In this document: positions 22,395 through 36,015 of the stretch, in pieces
How positions within the stretch are numbered: position 1 is the stretch's first letter
Layout: each line of letters begins with the position of its first letter
Assembly: GCA_010909165.1 (NCBI GenBank)
Contig: MU008172.1
Span: forward strand, 1,302,001 to 1,366,000
Direction of reading: 5' to 3'
Length of the DNA stretch: 64,000 bases
Origin: Anthoceros angustus
Taxonomy: Eukaryota > Streptophyta > Anthocerotopsida > Anthocerotales > Anthocerotaceae
Notes under the pieces: generated by a model
What the model saw: only the letters and a program-made list of their open reading frames with translations
Database searches by the model: none
What the model was told of the DNA's origin: nothing
Translations under genes and position numbers: made by a program

Positions 22395-23407
22395 TGACCA
22401 TAAATGAGCTTTGGGAATGGGAAGGATAGGTGGTGTAGGACATCCTTAAGGATGATCTTAGGTGAAGTTGCTAGAATAGAATTTACCAACTGGACAATAG
22501 ATTTAGATGCCAGCCTTAAATGTCAAGTGTAGGAAATAATAGAAATTGGAAAAGGTGACCGCAGAGGGGTCACCTAAGGGGAGGTTGTATGTGGAAGGCC
22601 TCCTATAAGAGGAGGAGGATTTCACAAAGTAAAGTATCACTATGCGCCCACCCTCATCGAGTCCTTTGCCATTACAGAGGAATTTCGTGCGGCCGTGAGC
22701 CAACGCTGGGTAGAGAGGAAGTCGTGGTCTGAGTGTTGGTGGAGGACTTGCTCACGCAAGTGCCTAAACGAGTTGCTCCTTGTGAATGGTTGCGTGAAAT
22801 TGCTTTGCTTTGGGTGTGTGGCAATGCCTGTGAACACTGAGATTGATCCGTAGACTGGAGGTGCTCCGAATGGTGTCAAACTCAGCAACCGCCCAAGGAA
22901 GAACTTGCTGGTGGAGGCCGACCCTGTGCGCCAGCTGGCAGGGCGAGTCAAGCCAAGTCAACCGAGGTTAGAATAGGAGGAAGAGGATGAGAAGATGAGA
23001 AGATGAGTAGAGGATTAGAGGTGTAGGTGTTAGTGGAAGGCCAGGCGGGACGAATCCCAACTGCAAGTAAAGAGCGCCCGAGTGGAGAAGAGTGGTCTTA
23101 AGTAGGGACGAAATCTGTGTGGACTGGGGTCCTGGCGCCCGTGATAGGCTCTCACACGAGGCAGACCCGCAATTGTGTGTGTCGCTGTAGGTTGAGGATT
23201 GGCGATTTTTCGCAAGCAGGGGCAAGAGGGTGAGTAGAGGGCGCCTTGCTCGCTGAGAAGGCGAGAATTTGTGTCTCGCAGTAGCGACGCCATCACAAGA
23301 CCAACTTTCACACAAGTCTCATGGGACAAACCCAACGACGGCGACAAAGTGAGATAAGTGTGGCCGCTATAGTGGGAGGACCTGAGTGCCCCGGTTTTCC
23401 TACCACA
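22395..23407 (+). repeat. terminal block of the giant LTR-like unit, left copy
   Basis: From atggtcaatgaccataaatg to the CCACA end this block matches 43020-44065. It includes ggaggttgtatgtggaaggcctcctataagaggagg with a TATA-like cctataag, then ttgtgaatggt and gtggccgctatagtgggagg. The short palindrome tggtcaatgacca marks its start. It is non-coding; the minus-strand frames are shadows. Confidence 0.6.
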
Positions 23408-24854
23408 ATCCTAAGACTATACCTCGCCTGGGAATCCTACAAGACTTTGTTTCTTAGACATTTGGCACAATAATATCTTCCTGACCGATGTTTCTTGATT
23501 CGCCCCGCAATGCGAACGAAGTGGTATGGTGTGCACTTGGAGTCGGGCCCAAGCCAAATGTCTAAAGATTCAAAAGATGCACAAGGTTCTCTCTATTGTT
23601 TTGCCGTTGTTTGAGGTTTTGTTTTGTTTTATGTTTTATGTTTTATTCTTTTTTGCTTTATTATGCCTTAATTTTGTTGTGCTAGTGGTTTAATTTATAT
23701 TATTGTAGTAATGTTTTTTCCGTTTGGCCATGAAATTTGAAAATGGAGATAAGATGAGAATCCCAATGCTTATGTATTCACAAGAAAAGCCCAAAGTAGG
23801 TCAAACCTGCTATTCCACAACGCAAAGTCTCTCACGACTAACCTCTTATCCTACAAGTCTAGGTTTGTTTTACGCTCTACGTAGTTTGATAGTCCTTGAA
23901 ATCATCCTTGAAATCATGATGAGTAGTTCTTTATGTAAAGTGTACAAATTGGATGGTCTCATCTACACTAAAGTATTGGGGTCTCCTAATTGCCGCTTGC
24001 AATATTGGGCACCTTGATAAAGATTTCGTGCCAAACTAGATATCTGAATGGCTCCTTTTGATGAAGGTTTGAATGCCATGGACAGCCCTTAGTAAGAAGC
24101 AGTTTTGGGAGGCCATCGTGAGCTTCAACATAAAAGGTTCGTGGCAATCAAGGCCAGCCTTAAGTTGACGTAAGTTTAGCACGCAATTCATAACATTAAT
24201 AAGGTTAAAACTATGACCATGTTACCACATTTGGGCTGAAGTGTTAGGCATGACATTGCTTAGTTCACGTACAAAAGTTCATCAAGGAACGAAACAAATG
24301 CCTTTGTCTAATCACGTGGTAACTATTTCCCACATCAACTTCTATTCCTACAGCATTTGGTGTAGTTTAGTTCTCCAATTGACATGTTGTACATTAAGAA
24401 GGCAAGGTGAGGAGACTTAATTATTAAGTTGCACAACCATGCCATTTTGTTACTAAGATGGACCAATACGAGCAGCGTGAAAGAAATTCAAAGATACCAC
24501 AAAAGAAAATACCAAATATAAATATAATATCGCTACCACAAGAAAACAATTAGAACATGCTGGAAAGGAAATATCATATATCCATTAATAGTATGTATTA
24601 CAAGAAAAACAACTTGAACGTGCCATAAAGGAAATATCAAATATCCATTTATAGTACCTATCACAAGAAAAAACAATTTGAAGATGCTAGAAAGGAAATA
24701 TCAAATATCCCTGTATAGTATCTAGTATTCAAGGTCATCTATAAAGGAGCCATCATCTAAGTGGTTGGTTGAGTTGCCCACCTGCAACGCTTGCACCTTA
24801 GGAAAGCCTAACAAGAAGTGGTTTGTTGTTGCTCATCCTCGCCACGCTCCACCT

Positions 24855-25215
24855 CGAACATCTATCAAACAATAAGTGGTCATCTATCCAATAAGTGTGA
24901 ACATCTATCAAACAATAAGTGGTCTATAAAATTGAACATCTATCAAACAATAAGTGCTCAAAATTGAACATCTATCAAACAATAAAAATTGAACATCTAT
25001 CAAACAATAAGTGGTAAAATTGAACATCTATCAAACAATAAGTGGTCTATAAAATTGAACATCTATCAAACAATAAGTGGTCTATAAAATTGAACATCTA
25101 TCAAACAATAAGTGGTCTATAAAATTGAACATCTATCAAACAATAAGTGGTCTAAAATTGAACATCTATCAAACAATAAGTGGTCTAAAATTGAACATCT
25201 ATCAAACAACAATTG
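24855..25215 (+). repeat. short tandem sub-array, satellite unit 1
   Basis: About a dozen copies of aacatctatcaaacaataag with 5-15 bp variable linkers such as tggtctataaaattg. The core word is almost invariant and the linker length varies. Confidence 0.9.
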
Positions 25216-26149
25216 AGAGGATATTGAGCAAAATTGAATATACAAAATAATCCATATTGACCAATTTTAAATATTATAGAACAAACATCCAAGCAATAAT
25301 GAATCACAACAATAATTATGATTGCTCAATAAGACAACTGGTCATCATCTTGATGACTTGATCAAGCTCAATAAGAATTGGATTTGATCAAGCAAAAAAT
25401 CACCACATGCATGATTCAAAATAAAATTGAGATGACTTGATCAAGCTCAATAAAAGAATAAGCATGACTTGATCAAGCTTAAGGCAAAATACATCACCAT
25501 ATGCAACCTAAGCAGGTGGCATCTAAGTCTTGATGACTTGATCAAGCTCAATAAAAGAAATCTTGATCCAATGCATGAAGCAAGGCAGTCATGTTGACAC
25601 ACGACTTCTCAATAGCAAAGAATCGCATACTTAATCAAGGTTTGTAATACACACGGTGGCGGTTAGATGCAATATGGTGGAAGGCAAAGGACTTGTGAGC
25701 TTGATATATGATCAAACTCAAAAGCAAGGCGATGTCAGTGTTGAAGTCTCAATGTGATACTTGAGTGACTGTTGCATGTAAGGGTTCTCGAGTAGCTGGA
25801 ACCACTAAGCCAAACAACCACTTGATCTGATGGCAAACCAATGACCATTGAGGCAATTGAGCAATGATAATCAAGCAAACCAACACTTTGGTGTGTGGCA
25901 TGTTATAGGAAGAAGTGGAACTGCATGTAGTGCAGGTCTTGTGCCTAGATGTACCATGGTAGATGCTTGTTATGACTTCATTTTAATTTGTTACTTTGTG
26001 GATTGCTGATTTTGTATATTTGAGTTTCTGTTGTTGCAACTTCTAATTCTAATTTTTATTTACTATGCTAGTAATCACTATACTAACATGTTGCAAACCA
26101 ATGAAAGTTTGATCAAATACAATTAATTGTAAAGAAGAAGAAGAGGAAG

Positions 26150-26590
26150 GGGGAATGGAAGGGGGGGGGAAGGGGGGGGGGTTGGGGGAAGAGGAGGAGG
26201 AAGAAGATGCAAGAAGGTGGAGGAGAAGGCCATGAAGCACAAGAAGGGAAAAGGTGGAAGAAATTTACAAGTATGATTGATTTCATATGTTGTATTCTTT
26301 TGTTTTGCAATAGACATAATTTTAAATAAAAATACTAAATAAAATTACAACATGTACAAAAAAATTTATGAAGAAGTTTCATAGTTTTCTAAATACAATT
26401 AATAACGAAGAAGAAGAAGAGGAAGAAGATGAAGAAGAAGAAGAAAGAAGAAGAACAAGAAGAGAAGAAGAAGAAGAAGAAGAAGAGAAGAGGAAGAAGA
26501 AGAACAAGATGAAGAGGAAGAAGAAGAAGAAGAACAACAACAAGAACAACAAGAAGAAGAAGATGAAGAAGATGAAGAAGAAATTTATTC
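26150..26590. repeat. G-run tract plus (GAA)n polypurine tract, unit 1
   Basis: Runs of seven to nine G lie at 26160-26190 (potential quadruplex). About 220 bases later a purine-only gaagaagaag tract runs from about 26405 to 26585. The many Lys/Glu or Leu/Phe frames here are products of the microsatellite and not genes. Confidence 0.9.
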
Positions 26591-28684
26591 AAGTCCACTA
26601 AGGACGGATCTTCATAGGATTGAAATATGGCAACTACAGATTGTGTAAAATGGTCTAGAAATGCAAAGGTAAAATTCAAACAAGACAAATAATCTTCAAT
26701 CAATCAATAATGTTAATGAAATGCATGAACGAGGGCTAAACACCACATTCATCCCCATGAAAGAAAGCCGTGACTTGCAAGACGACATCTAAAAGGGTCT
26801 CCTTCTTAATCTTCCATTGCAATGGTGTAAGATCATTGATATATAAGAGTCGAACATAGACCTAGCCTTCATAACTCACGATCATCCATGGAGTGAAAAG
26901 TCATAATCATGCGGTCTCAAAAGATCCTTTCCAAGGCTCGAGCAAACTACATCGACTGCAAAAACAATGTTGACCATAAATTGAAGTTCAATGCACGCAG
27001 CATGCCGATATTGTGTGTTACCAAGACAAGCAAGGGGATCATATCATTAACTCCCAAGGGTTTCTAAGAATAGTCATAGAAAGTTTCTCCATTTTAATAC
27101 ACGGACATGCAAAACCCCAAATTGCATGCTAAAAATCCGCACTAAAAGACCATTTTGAATAGTTTAGGTCTTGTTTACGTGCACACAAACCATTTGATTT
27201 TCAATTTTATCCAATTTTGAGCCTTAAAGAAGGTCATTCTCACAATCCGCACGTGTACAAACATTTAGAGTGTTAGGCTTGCTGGATTTTGGTGCAAACT
27301 TGTTTACGATCAACCTTTCACTGCATCACCAATCCTAAGACTATACTCCTAATCCTACAAGACTTTGTTTCAGACATTTGGCACAATAATATCTTCCTTG
27401 ACTGATGCTTGATTCGACAACAATGAAACAAAGGTATGGTGTGAGGATGGGCCCAAGCCAAATGTCTAAAGATTCAAAAGATGCACAAGGTTCTCTATTG
27501 TTTTGCCGCTTGTTGTTTGAGGTTTTGTTTTGTTTTATGTTTTATGTTTTATTCTTTTGCTTTATTATGCCTTAATTTTTGTTGTGCTAGTGGTTTAATT
27601 TATATTATTGTAGTAATGTTTTTCCGTTGGCCATGAAATTTGAAAATGGAGATAAGATGAGAATCCCAATGCTTATGTATTCACAAGAAAAGCCCAAAGT
27701 AGGTCAAACGCTATTCCACAACGCAAAGTCTCTACGACTAACCTCTTATCCTACAAGTCTAGGTTTGTTTTCTTTATAGTTTGATCATCCTTGAAATCAT
27801 AATATGATGAGTAGTTCTTTATGTAAAGTGTACAAATTGGATGGTCTCATCTACACTAAAGTATTGGGGTCTCCTAATTGCGCTGCCTTGCAATATTGGG
27901 CACCTTGATAAAGATTTCGTCAAACTAGATATAAATAATGGCTCCTTTTGATGAAGGTTTGAATGCCATGGACACCCCTTAGTAAGAAGCAGTTTGGGAG
28001 GCCATCGTGAGCTTCAACATAAAAGGTTCGTGGCAATCAAGGCCAGCCTTAAGTTGACGTAAGTTTAGTACGCAATTCATAACATTAATAAGGTTAAAAC
28101 TATGACCATGTTACCACATTTTGAAGTGTTAGGCATGACATTGCTTAGTTCACGTCACAAAGTTCATCAAGGACGAAACAAATGCCTTTGTCTAATCACG
28201 TGTGGTAACTATTTCCCACATCAACTTCTATTCCTACAAGATTTGGTGTAGTTTAGTTCTCAATTGACATGTTGTACATTAAGAAGGCAAGGTGAGGAGA
28301 CTTAATTATTAAGTTGCACAACCATGCCATTTTGTTACTAAGATGGACCACGAGTAGAAAGAAATTCAAAGATACCACAAAAGAAAATACCAAATATAAA
28401 TATAATATCGCTACCACAAGAAAACAATTAGAACATGCCGGAAAGGAAATATCATATATCCATTAATAGTATACAAGAAAACAACTTGAACGTGCATAAA
28501 GGAAATATCAAATATCCATTTATAGTACCTATCACAAGAAAAACAATTTGAAGATGCTAGAAAGGAAATATCAAATATCCGATAGTATCTAGTATTCAAG
28601 GTCATCTATAAAGGAGCCATCATCTATGGTTGGTTGAGTTGCATAAGCTGAATAAGAAGTGGTTTGTTGGTTGCTCATCCTGAG

Positions 28685-29035
28685 TATGCATCTATCCAAT
28701 AAGTGAGCATCTATCACAATAAGTGGAAAATTGTCTATCGTCTCATCTATCAAACAATAAGTGCTCGTTTGAACATCTATCAAACAATAAGTGGAAAATT
28801 GAACATCTATCAAACAATAAGTGGTAAGAAAATTGAACATCTATCAAACAACAAGTATAAAATTGAACATCTATCAAACAATAAGTGGTCTATAAAATTG
28901 AACATCTATCAAACAATAAGTGGTCTATAAAATTGAACATCTATCAAACAATAAGTGGTGTAAAATTGAACATCTATCAAACAATAAGTGGTCTATTGAA
29001 CATCTATCAAACAACAAGTGTGGTATTAACAAAAT
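28685..29035 (+). repeat. short tandem sub-array, satellite unit 2
   Basis: Same aacatctatcaaacaataag core as unit 1, about ten copies with linkers of unequal length and some truncated cores at the left edge. Confidence 0.9.
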
Positions 29036-29789
29036 TGAATAAATCTATAAACAATAAGATAAAACATTAAAACAAACATGTAACAATAATGAATCTATCA
29101 ACAATAAGTCTATAAGACAATTGCACATCATCAATTCAATAGAAATTGATATTGATTTATCATTGACCAATAAACTCTAACAAATTGACATCCATCAAGC
29201 AATGAATAACATATTGATCAAGCACAAAGGACCTATGCCACTATAATTATGAGTTCACAAGGAACAACAGTCTTGATGACTTGATCAAGCTCAATAAAAG
29301 AAAGCTGCATGGACCAAGAGATGCTAAACAATGAGTCTATGCACCACATGCAATAAAGTCAAGATCACTTAATAAGGACAAAGTGTCGGAGATCAAGCTT
29401 ATAAGGCAAAGGACTTGTCAGCTCAAAGATCAACCTCAAAAGAGGCACGCTCAATTGATCTCAATGTGGACTTGATGCTGTTCACAAGAGTGCTCAAAGT
29501 GGTCAACCACTGAAACAAAGGTCTTGATAAACCAATCTTAGGCAATTGATATCTTGTAAGCACAACTTGTATCACTGTTAGAAAATGAACTTGATCAAAA
29601 CTAGGTTCTTATCACTTGTACTTAATTTAGTTGCTTGAACTTGTTACATTTGTGATGCTTTGTGACTAATTTTATATTTTTGTTTCTTTGTTGTTTGTCT
29701 CTCTAATTTTAATTTTTATACTTGCTATGATAACCTATCTAAACTGTTGCAACCTAATAAGTTTGATGTCAAACTTAATCTTGGCAAAA

Positions 29790-30042
29790 AAGAAAGGGGG
29801 GGGGGGAATGGGGGGGTATGAAGAGGGGGGGAATTTGGAAGAATGAGGAGGAGGAAGGGCAAAAGTGAAGAGGAAAAGAAGGCACACCGCACAAGAAAAG
29901 GGGCTGAGAAGAAATATGTATGGGTTTCTTTATTGTTGGAATAGCATAAATAAAAATAAAAAATATTTATTATGCTAGGAAAAAAATACAAAAAAATATT
30001 ATGAGAAGTTTCATAGTTTTCTAAATACAATTAATAACTGAA

Positions 30043-30077
<35 letters not shown>

Positions 30078-30108
30078 AGAAGAAGAAGAAGAAGAAGAAC
30101 AAGAAGAT

Positions 30109-30152
<44 letters not shown>

Positions 30153-30230
30153 GAAGAGGAAGAAGAAGAAGAAGAACAATAAGAACAACAAGAAGAAGAA
30201 GATGAAGAAGATGAAGAAGAAATTTATTCA
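29790..30230. repeat. G-run tract plus (GAA)n polypurine tract, unit 2
   Basis: G runs at 29797-29832 and a nearly pure gaagaa tract at about 30040-30225. The order and spacing match unit 1. Confidence 0.9.
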
Positions 30231-32224
30231 AGTCCACTAAGGACGATCAGGATTGAAATATGGCAACTACATAGATTGCGGTAAAATGGTCTAGAGAATG
30301 CAAAGGTAAAATTCAAACAAGACAAATAATCTTCAATCAATCAACAATAATGTTAATGAAATGCATGAAGAGGGCTAAACACCACAAATTCATCCCCATG
30401 AAAGAAAGCGTGACTTGCAAGGATAAAGGTGTAACTCCTTCTTAATCTTCCATTGCAATGGTGTAAGATCGATTGATATATAAGAGTGTGTAACATAGAC
30501 CTAGCCTTCATAAGGAGGCGATCATCCATGGAGTGAAAAGTCATAATCAAATGCGGTCTAAAGATCCTTTCAAGCAAGGCAAACACCACATCGACCTCTA
30601 GCCTATTGAGAAACTCCTTGCAGAAGTGGTGCAACAATGTCATTACCAAGACCATAAATTCTGTTCAATGCATGAGAAATGTTGATATTGTGTTTACCAC
30701 CAGACAAGAAGGAGCAATCCATATCATTAACTCATGGGTTTCTACCAAGAATAGTGGGTAGAAATTTCTCCAGAACCTTGCATGACTTGCAAACCCCAAA
30801 TTGCATGCTAAAAATCCGCACTGACCATTTTGAATAGTTTAGGTCTTGTTTACGGTGCACAAAGCATGATTTTCAATTTATCAATTTTGAGCCTTCCTAA
30901 AAGAAGGTCATTCTCACAATCCACGTACAAACATTTAGAGTGTTTAGGGCTTGTGATTTTGGTGTGCAAACTTGTTTGCGATCAACCTTTCACTACCACC
31001 AATCCTAAGACTATACTCAATCCTAAGACTTTGTTTCTTAGACATTTGACAATAATATCTTCCTTGACCGATGTTTTCTGATTCGCCACAATGCGAGAAA
31101 AGGGTATGGTGGACTATCAGCCAAGCCAAATGTCTAAAGATTCAAAAGATGCACAAGGTTCTCTATTGTTTTGTGTTGTTTGAGGTTTTGTTTTGTTTTA
31201 TGTTTTATGTTTTATTTTTTTGCTTTATTATGCCTTAATTTTTGTTGTGCTAGTGGTTTAATTTATATTATTGTAGTAATGTTTTTTCCGTTTGGCCATG
31301 AAATTTGAAAATGGAGATAAGATGAGAATCCCAATGCTTATGTATTCACAAGAAAAGCCCAAAGTAGGTCAAACCGCTATTCCACAACGCAAAGTCTCTC
31401 TCGACTAACCTCTTATCCTACAAGTCTAGGTTTTGTTTCTCGCTACGAGTTTGATAGTCCTTGAAATCATAATATGATGAGTAGTTCTTTATGTAAAGTG
31501 TACAAATTGGATGGTCTCATCTACACTAAAGTATTGGGGTCTTCTAATTGCTGCTTGCGCCTTGCAATATTGGGCACCTTGATAAAGATTTCGTGCCGCA
31601 AACTAGATATACGAATGGCTCCTTTTGATGAAGGTTTGAATGCCATGGACAGCCCTTAGTAAGAAGCGCTTTGGGAGGCCATCGTGAGCTTCAACATAAA
31701 AGGTTCGTGGCAATCAAGGCCACCTTAAGTTGACGTAAGTTTAGCACGCAATTCATAACATTAATAAGGTTAAAACTATGACCATGTTACCACATTTGGG
31801 CTGAAGTGTTAGGCATGACATTGCTTAGTTCACGCCACAAAGTTCATCAAGGAACCAAACAAATGCCTTTGTCTAATCACGGTGGTAACTATTTCACATC
31901 AACTTCTATTCCACATTTGGTGTAGTTTAGTTCTCCAATTGACATGTTGTACATTAAGAAGGCAAGGAGGAGACTTAATTATTAAGTTGCACAACCATGC
32001 CATTTTGTTACTAAGATGGACCAATACGAGGTGAAAGAAATTCAAAGATACCACAAAGAAAATACCAAATATAAATATAATATACCACAAGAAAACAATT
32101 AGAACATGCCGGAAAGGAAATATCATATATCCATTAATAGTATGTATTACAAGAAAACAACTTGAACGTGCCATAAAGGAAATATCAAATATCCATTTAT
32201 AGTACCTATCAGAAGAAAAAATTG

Positions 32225-32730
32225 AAGAAAAGAAATATCAAACAATGTAGTATCTATCAAGTATTGAACATCTATAAACAATATGGAAAATTGAACATTT
32301 ATCAAACAATAAGTGGTTGGTAAAATTGCTCATCCTTCAACGTTCCACCTCGAACTCTAAAAAATTGATTTGAATATTGAACAACCACCACTTGAATATA
32401 TAACAAAAATAACCATATTGAAATTTTAAAACATCTATCAAACAAACATCTAAAATGAACATCTATAATAATATGAGTCAAAAAACAAGTATCATCTAAG
32501 TTGAACATCAAGCTCAATAAAAAGAAGTGGTCTTATCAATTGGCAAACATCATCAACATATAAGTAAAACAAATTGACATCTATCACAATAAGAATAATA
32601 AAATTGAACATCACAAAACAGTCAAAAATTATGAACTATAAAACAAATCATTTGAACATCTATAAACAATAATTATAATTGACATCTACAAACATAAAAC
32701 ACATCAACAATAAATATCAAATAACCTCTA
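32225..32730 (+). repeat. degenerate sub-array, satellite unit 3
   Basis: Only one or two full aacatttatcaaacaataag cores remain near 32295. Scattered partial cores (gaacatctataaacaat, gacatctacaaac) follow to about 32730. This unit is the shortest of the array and seems to be decaying. Confidence 0.7.
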
Positions 32731-33164
32731 TCAAACAATGTCAGAAAGAGCAAAACAATAAGTGCGTCAGCTCAATATGAAAAGGAACCAAAGAGACTTG
32801 CTCACGAAGCAACGATCTTGATGACTGATCAATAATGATGGCTCACAAAAGTATACTTAAAACAATATCTTGATGGACTGCCAAGGCAAATTGAATCGAT
32901 GATAATCAAGCTCAAACCAAAAAATGAGTGTGCACAAAGACCAATGATCATGCAGAGGTCTTGATCACCAATTTAAGTCTGATGCGTTTAAATTTGTTGC
33001 ACAACTGTGATGCTTTAAGTGTAACTTTGAACATATGTATGATTGTTGAGTTTTGTTGCTGAATGATGCTACTAATTCATAATTTTTATTTACTTGCATG
33101 ATTTCACATACTAAACTGTTGCAACCCAGATGGGTTTCTGAGTTTCTTTAACCACTAAGAAGGA

Positions 33165-33404
33165 AGAAGAGGAGGAGGGGGGCAAGAGGGGGGGCGGGGT
33201 GGAAGAGGGGGGGGGGGGAGGAGGAGGGCAAAAGTGAGAGGAGGGGCTCACAATTTGGCAAAGAAAAGGATGAAGAAGTTTATTCAATATCATTTTGTTT
33301 CTTATATTGTTGTAAACAATTTAAATTTTATATTTAAATGCTAGTGAAAAATTCACTACACAAAAAAATTTATGAAGTTTCAGTTTTCTAAATACAACAA
33401 CTGT

Positions 33405-33438
<34 letters not shown>

Positions 33439-33595
33439 AGAAGAAGAAAAAGAAATAAGAAGAAGAGAAGAAGAAGAAGAAGAAGAAGAGAAGAAGAAGA
33501 ACAAGAAGAAAAGAGGAAGAAGAAGAAGAACAACAACAAGAAGAACAACAAGAAGAAGAAGATGAAGAGGAAGAAGAAGAAATTTATTCAAGTCC
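33165..33595. repeat. G-run tract plus (GAA)n polypurine tract, unit 3
   Basis: G runs at about 33176-33220 (one of ten or more G) and a gaagaa tract at about 33405-33585. Confidence 0.9.
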
Positions 33596-35729
33596 ACTAA
33601 GGACGGATCTTGATAGGATTGAAATATGGCAACTACATAGATAAAATGGTCTAGAGATGCAAAGGTAAAATTCAAACAAGACAAATAATCTTCAATCAAT
33701 CAATAATGTTAATGAAATGCATAGGCAAAACACCACAAATTCATCCCCATGAAAGAAAGTGACTTGAGACGAAAGAAAAGGTGTAACTTCTCCTTCTTAA
33801 TCTTCCATTGCAATGGTGTAAGATCAAGATTGATATATAATGAGTCGTCAACATAGACCTAGCCTTCATAATGAGGCGATCATCCATGGAGTGAAAAGTT
33901 AATCAATATGCGGACCAAAGATCCTTTCAGCAAGGCAACACATCGACCTCTAGCCTATTGAGAAACTCCTTTGCAGCCACAAGTGGTGCAACAATGTCAT
34001 TACAAGACCATAAATTGGTTCAATGCACGAGCAGGCCTTCGATATTGTGTTACCACCAGACAAGAAGAGATCATATCATTAACTCCCATGGGTTTCTACG
34101 AATAGTAGAAAGTTTCTCCAAGAACTGCACAGCAAACCCCAAATTGCATGCTAAAAATCCGCACTGACCATTTTGAATAGTTTAGGTCTTGTTTACGCAG
34201 CACAAAGCATGATTTTCAATTTTATCCAATTTTGAGCCTTCCTAAGGTCATTCTCAATCCGCACGTGTACAAACATTTAGAGTGTTTAGCTGTGATTTTG
34301 GTGTGCAAACTTGTTTGATCAACCTTTCACTGCATCACCAATCCTAAGACTATACTCGCAATCCTACAAGACTTTGTTTCAGACATTTGGCAATAATATC
34401 TTCCTTGACCGATGCTTCTTGATTAGCAATGCGAGAACGAAGTGGTATGTGTGCACTATCAGCCCAAGCCAAATGTCTAAAGATTCAAAGATGCACAAGG
34501 TTCTCTATTGTTTTGTTGTTTGAGGTTTTGTTTTGTTTTATGTTTTATGTTTTATTCTTTTTTGCTTTATTATGCCTTAATTTTTGTTGTGCTAGTGGTT
34601 TAATTTATATTATTGTAGTAATGTTTTTTCCGTTTGGCCATGAAATTTGAAAATGGAGATAAGATGAGAATCCCAATGCTTATGTATTCACAAGAAAAGC
34701 CCAAAGTAGGTCAAACCTGCTATTCCACAACGCAAAGTCTCTACGACTAACCTCTTATCCTACAAGTCTAGGTTTGTTTTCCGCTCACGAGTTTGATAGT
34801 CCTTGAAATCATAATATGATGAGTAGTTCTTTATGTCAAAGTGTACAAATTGGATGGTCTCATCTACACTAAAGTATTGGGGTCTCCTAATTGCCGCTTG
34901 CCTTGCAATATTGGGCACCTTGATAAAGATTTCGTGTCACAAACTAGATATCGAATGGCTCCTTTTGATGAAGGTTTGAATGCCATGGACAGCCCTTAGT
35001 AAGAAGCGTTTTGGGAGGCCATCGTGAGCTTCAACATAAAAGGTTCGTGGCAATCAAGGCCTTAAGTTGACGTAAGTTTAGCACGCAATTCATAACATTA
35101 ATAAGGTTAAAACTATGACCATGTTACCACATTTGAAGTGTTAGGCATGACATTGCTTAGTTCACGCCACAAAGTTCATCAAGGAACAAACAAATGCCTT
35201 TGTCTAATCACGTGGTAACTATTTCCCACATCAACGCCCTACAAAGATTTGGTGTAGTTTAGTTCTCCAATTGACATGTTGTACATTAAGAAGGCAAGTG
35301 AGGAGACTTAATTATTGTTGCACAACCATGCCATTTTGTTACTAAGATGGACCAATACGAAGTGAAAGAAATTCAAAGATACCACAAAGAAAATACCAAA
35401 TATAAATATAATATCGCTACCACAAGAAAACAATTAGAACATCCGGAAAGGAAATATCATATATCCATTAATAGTATGTATTACAAGAAAAACAACTTGA
35501 ACGTGCCATAAAGGAAATATCAAATATCCATTTATAGTACCTATCACAAGAAAAACAATTTGAAGATGCTAGAAAGGAAATATCAAATATCCTCAGATAG
35601 TATCTAGTATTCAAGGTCATCTATAAAGGAGCCATCATCTAAGTGGTTGGTTGAGTTGCCCACCCAACGTTGCACCTTAGGAAAGCCTAACAAGAAGTGG
35701 TTTGTTAAGTTGCTCATCCTCGCCACACC

Positions 35730-36015
35730 TCGTGAACATCTATCAAACAATAAGTGATAAAAATTGAACATCTATCAAACAATAAGTGCATTGAACATCT
35801 ATCAAACAATAAGTGGTCTATAAATTGAACATCTATCAAACAATAAGTGGTCTATAAAATTGAACATCTATCAAACAATAAGTGGTAAAATTGAACATCT
35901 ATCAAACAATAAGTGGTCTATAAATTGAACATCTATCAAACAATAAGTGGTCTAAAATTGAACATCTATCAAACAATAAGTGGTCTAAAATTGAACATCT
36001 ATCAAACAACAAGTG
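35730..36015 (+). repeat. short tandem sub-array, satellite unit 4
   Basis: About nine copies of aacatctatcaaacaataag with tggtctataaattg or tggtctaaaattg linkers, then a decaying tail. Confidence 0.9.

Larger units (their letters stand above)
12772..23407 (+). mobile_element. giant LTR-like unit of a gypsy element, internally duplicated
   Basis: The unit begins TGTGG right after a polypurine tract and ends CCACA at 23403-23407, where satellite sequence starts abruptly. Its counterpart (39167-44065) has the same order: leader with atatccactatat, gag-like coiled-coil coding region, a terminal block with aaggcctcctataagagg, and an end in ctaaccaca. The left copy is longer because of about 0.73-kb and 3.3-kb tandem duplications. 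Calling it an LTR is an inference from position (after pol end and polypurine tract) and from the short inverted ends. It could instead be a non-autonomous derivative inserted there. Confidence 0.5.

Noticed and set aside
24855-25215. CRISPR-like array (20-base repeat with spacers)
   Set aside because: Linkers are short, related to each other and unequal; the context is a eukaryotic satellite, with no cas genes.
26368-26601. Lys/Glu-rich 77-codon ORF (and similar ones near 30.1, 33.5 and 37.1 kb)
   Set aside because: Translation of the (GAA)n tract; the opposite strand gives Leu/Phe-rich frames over the same bases.
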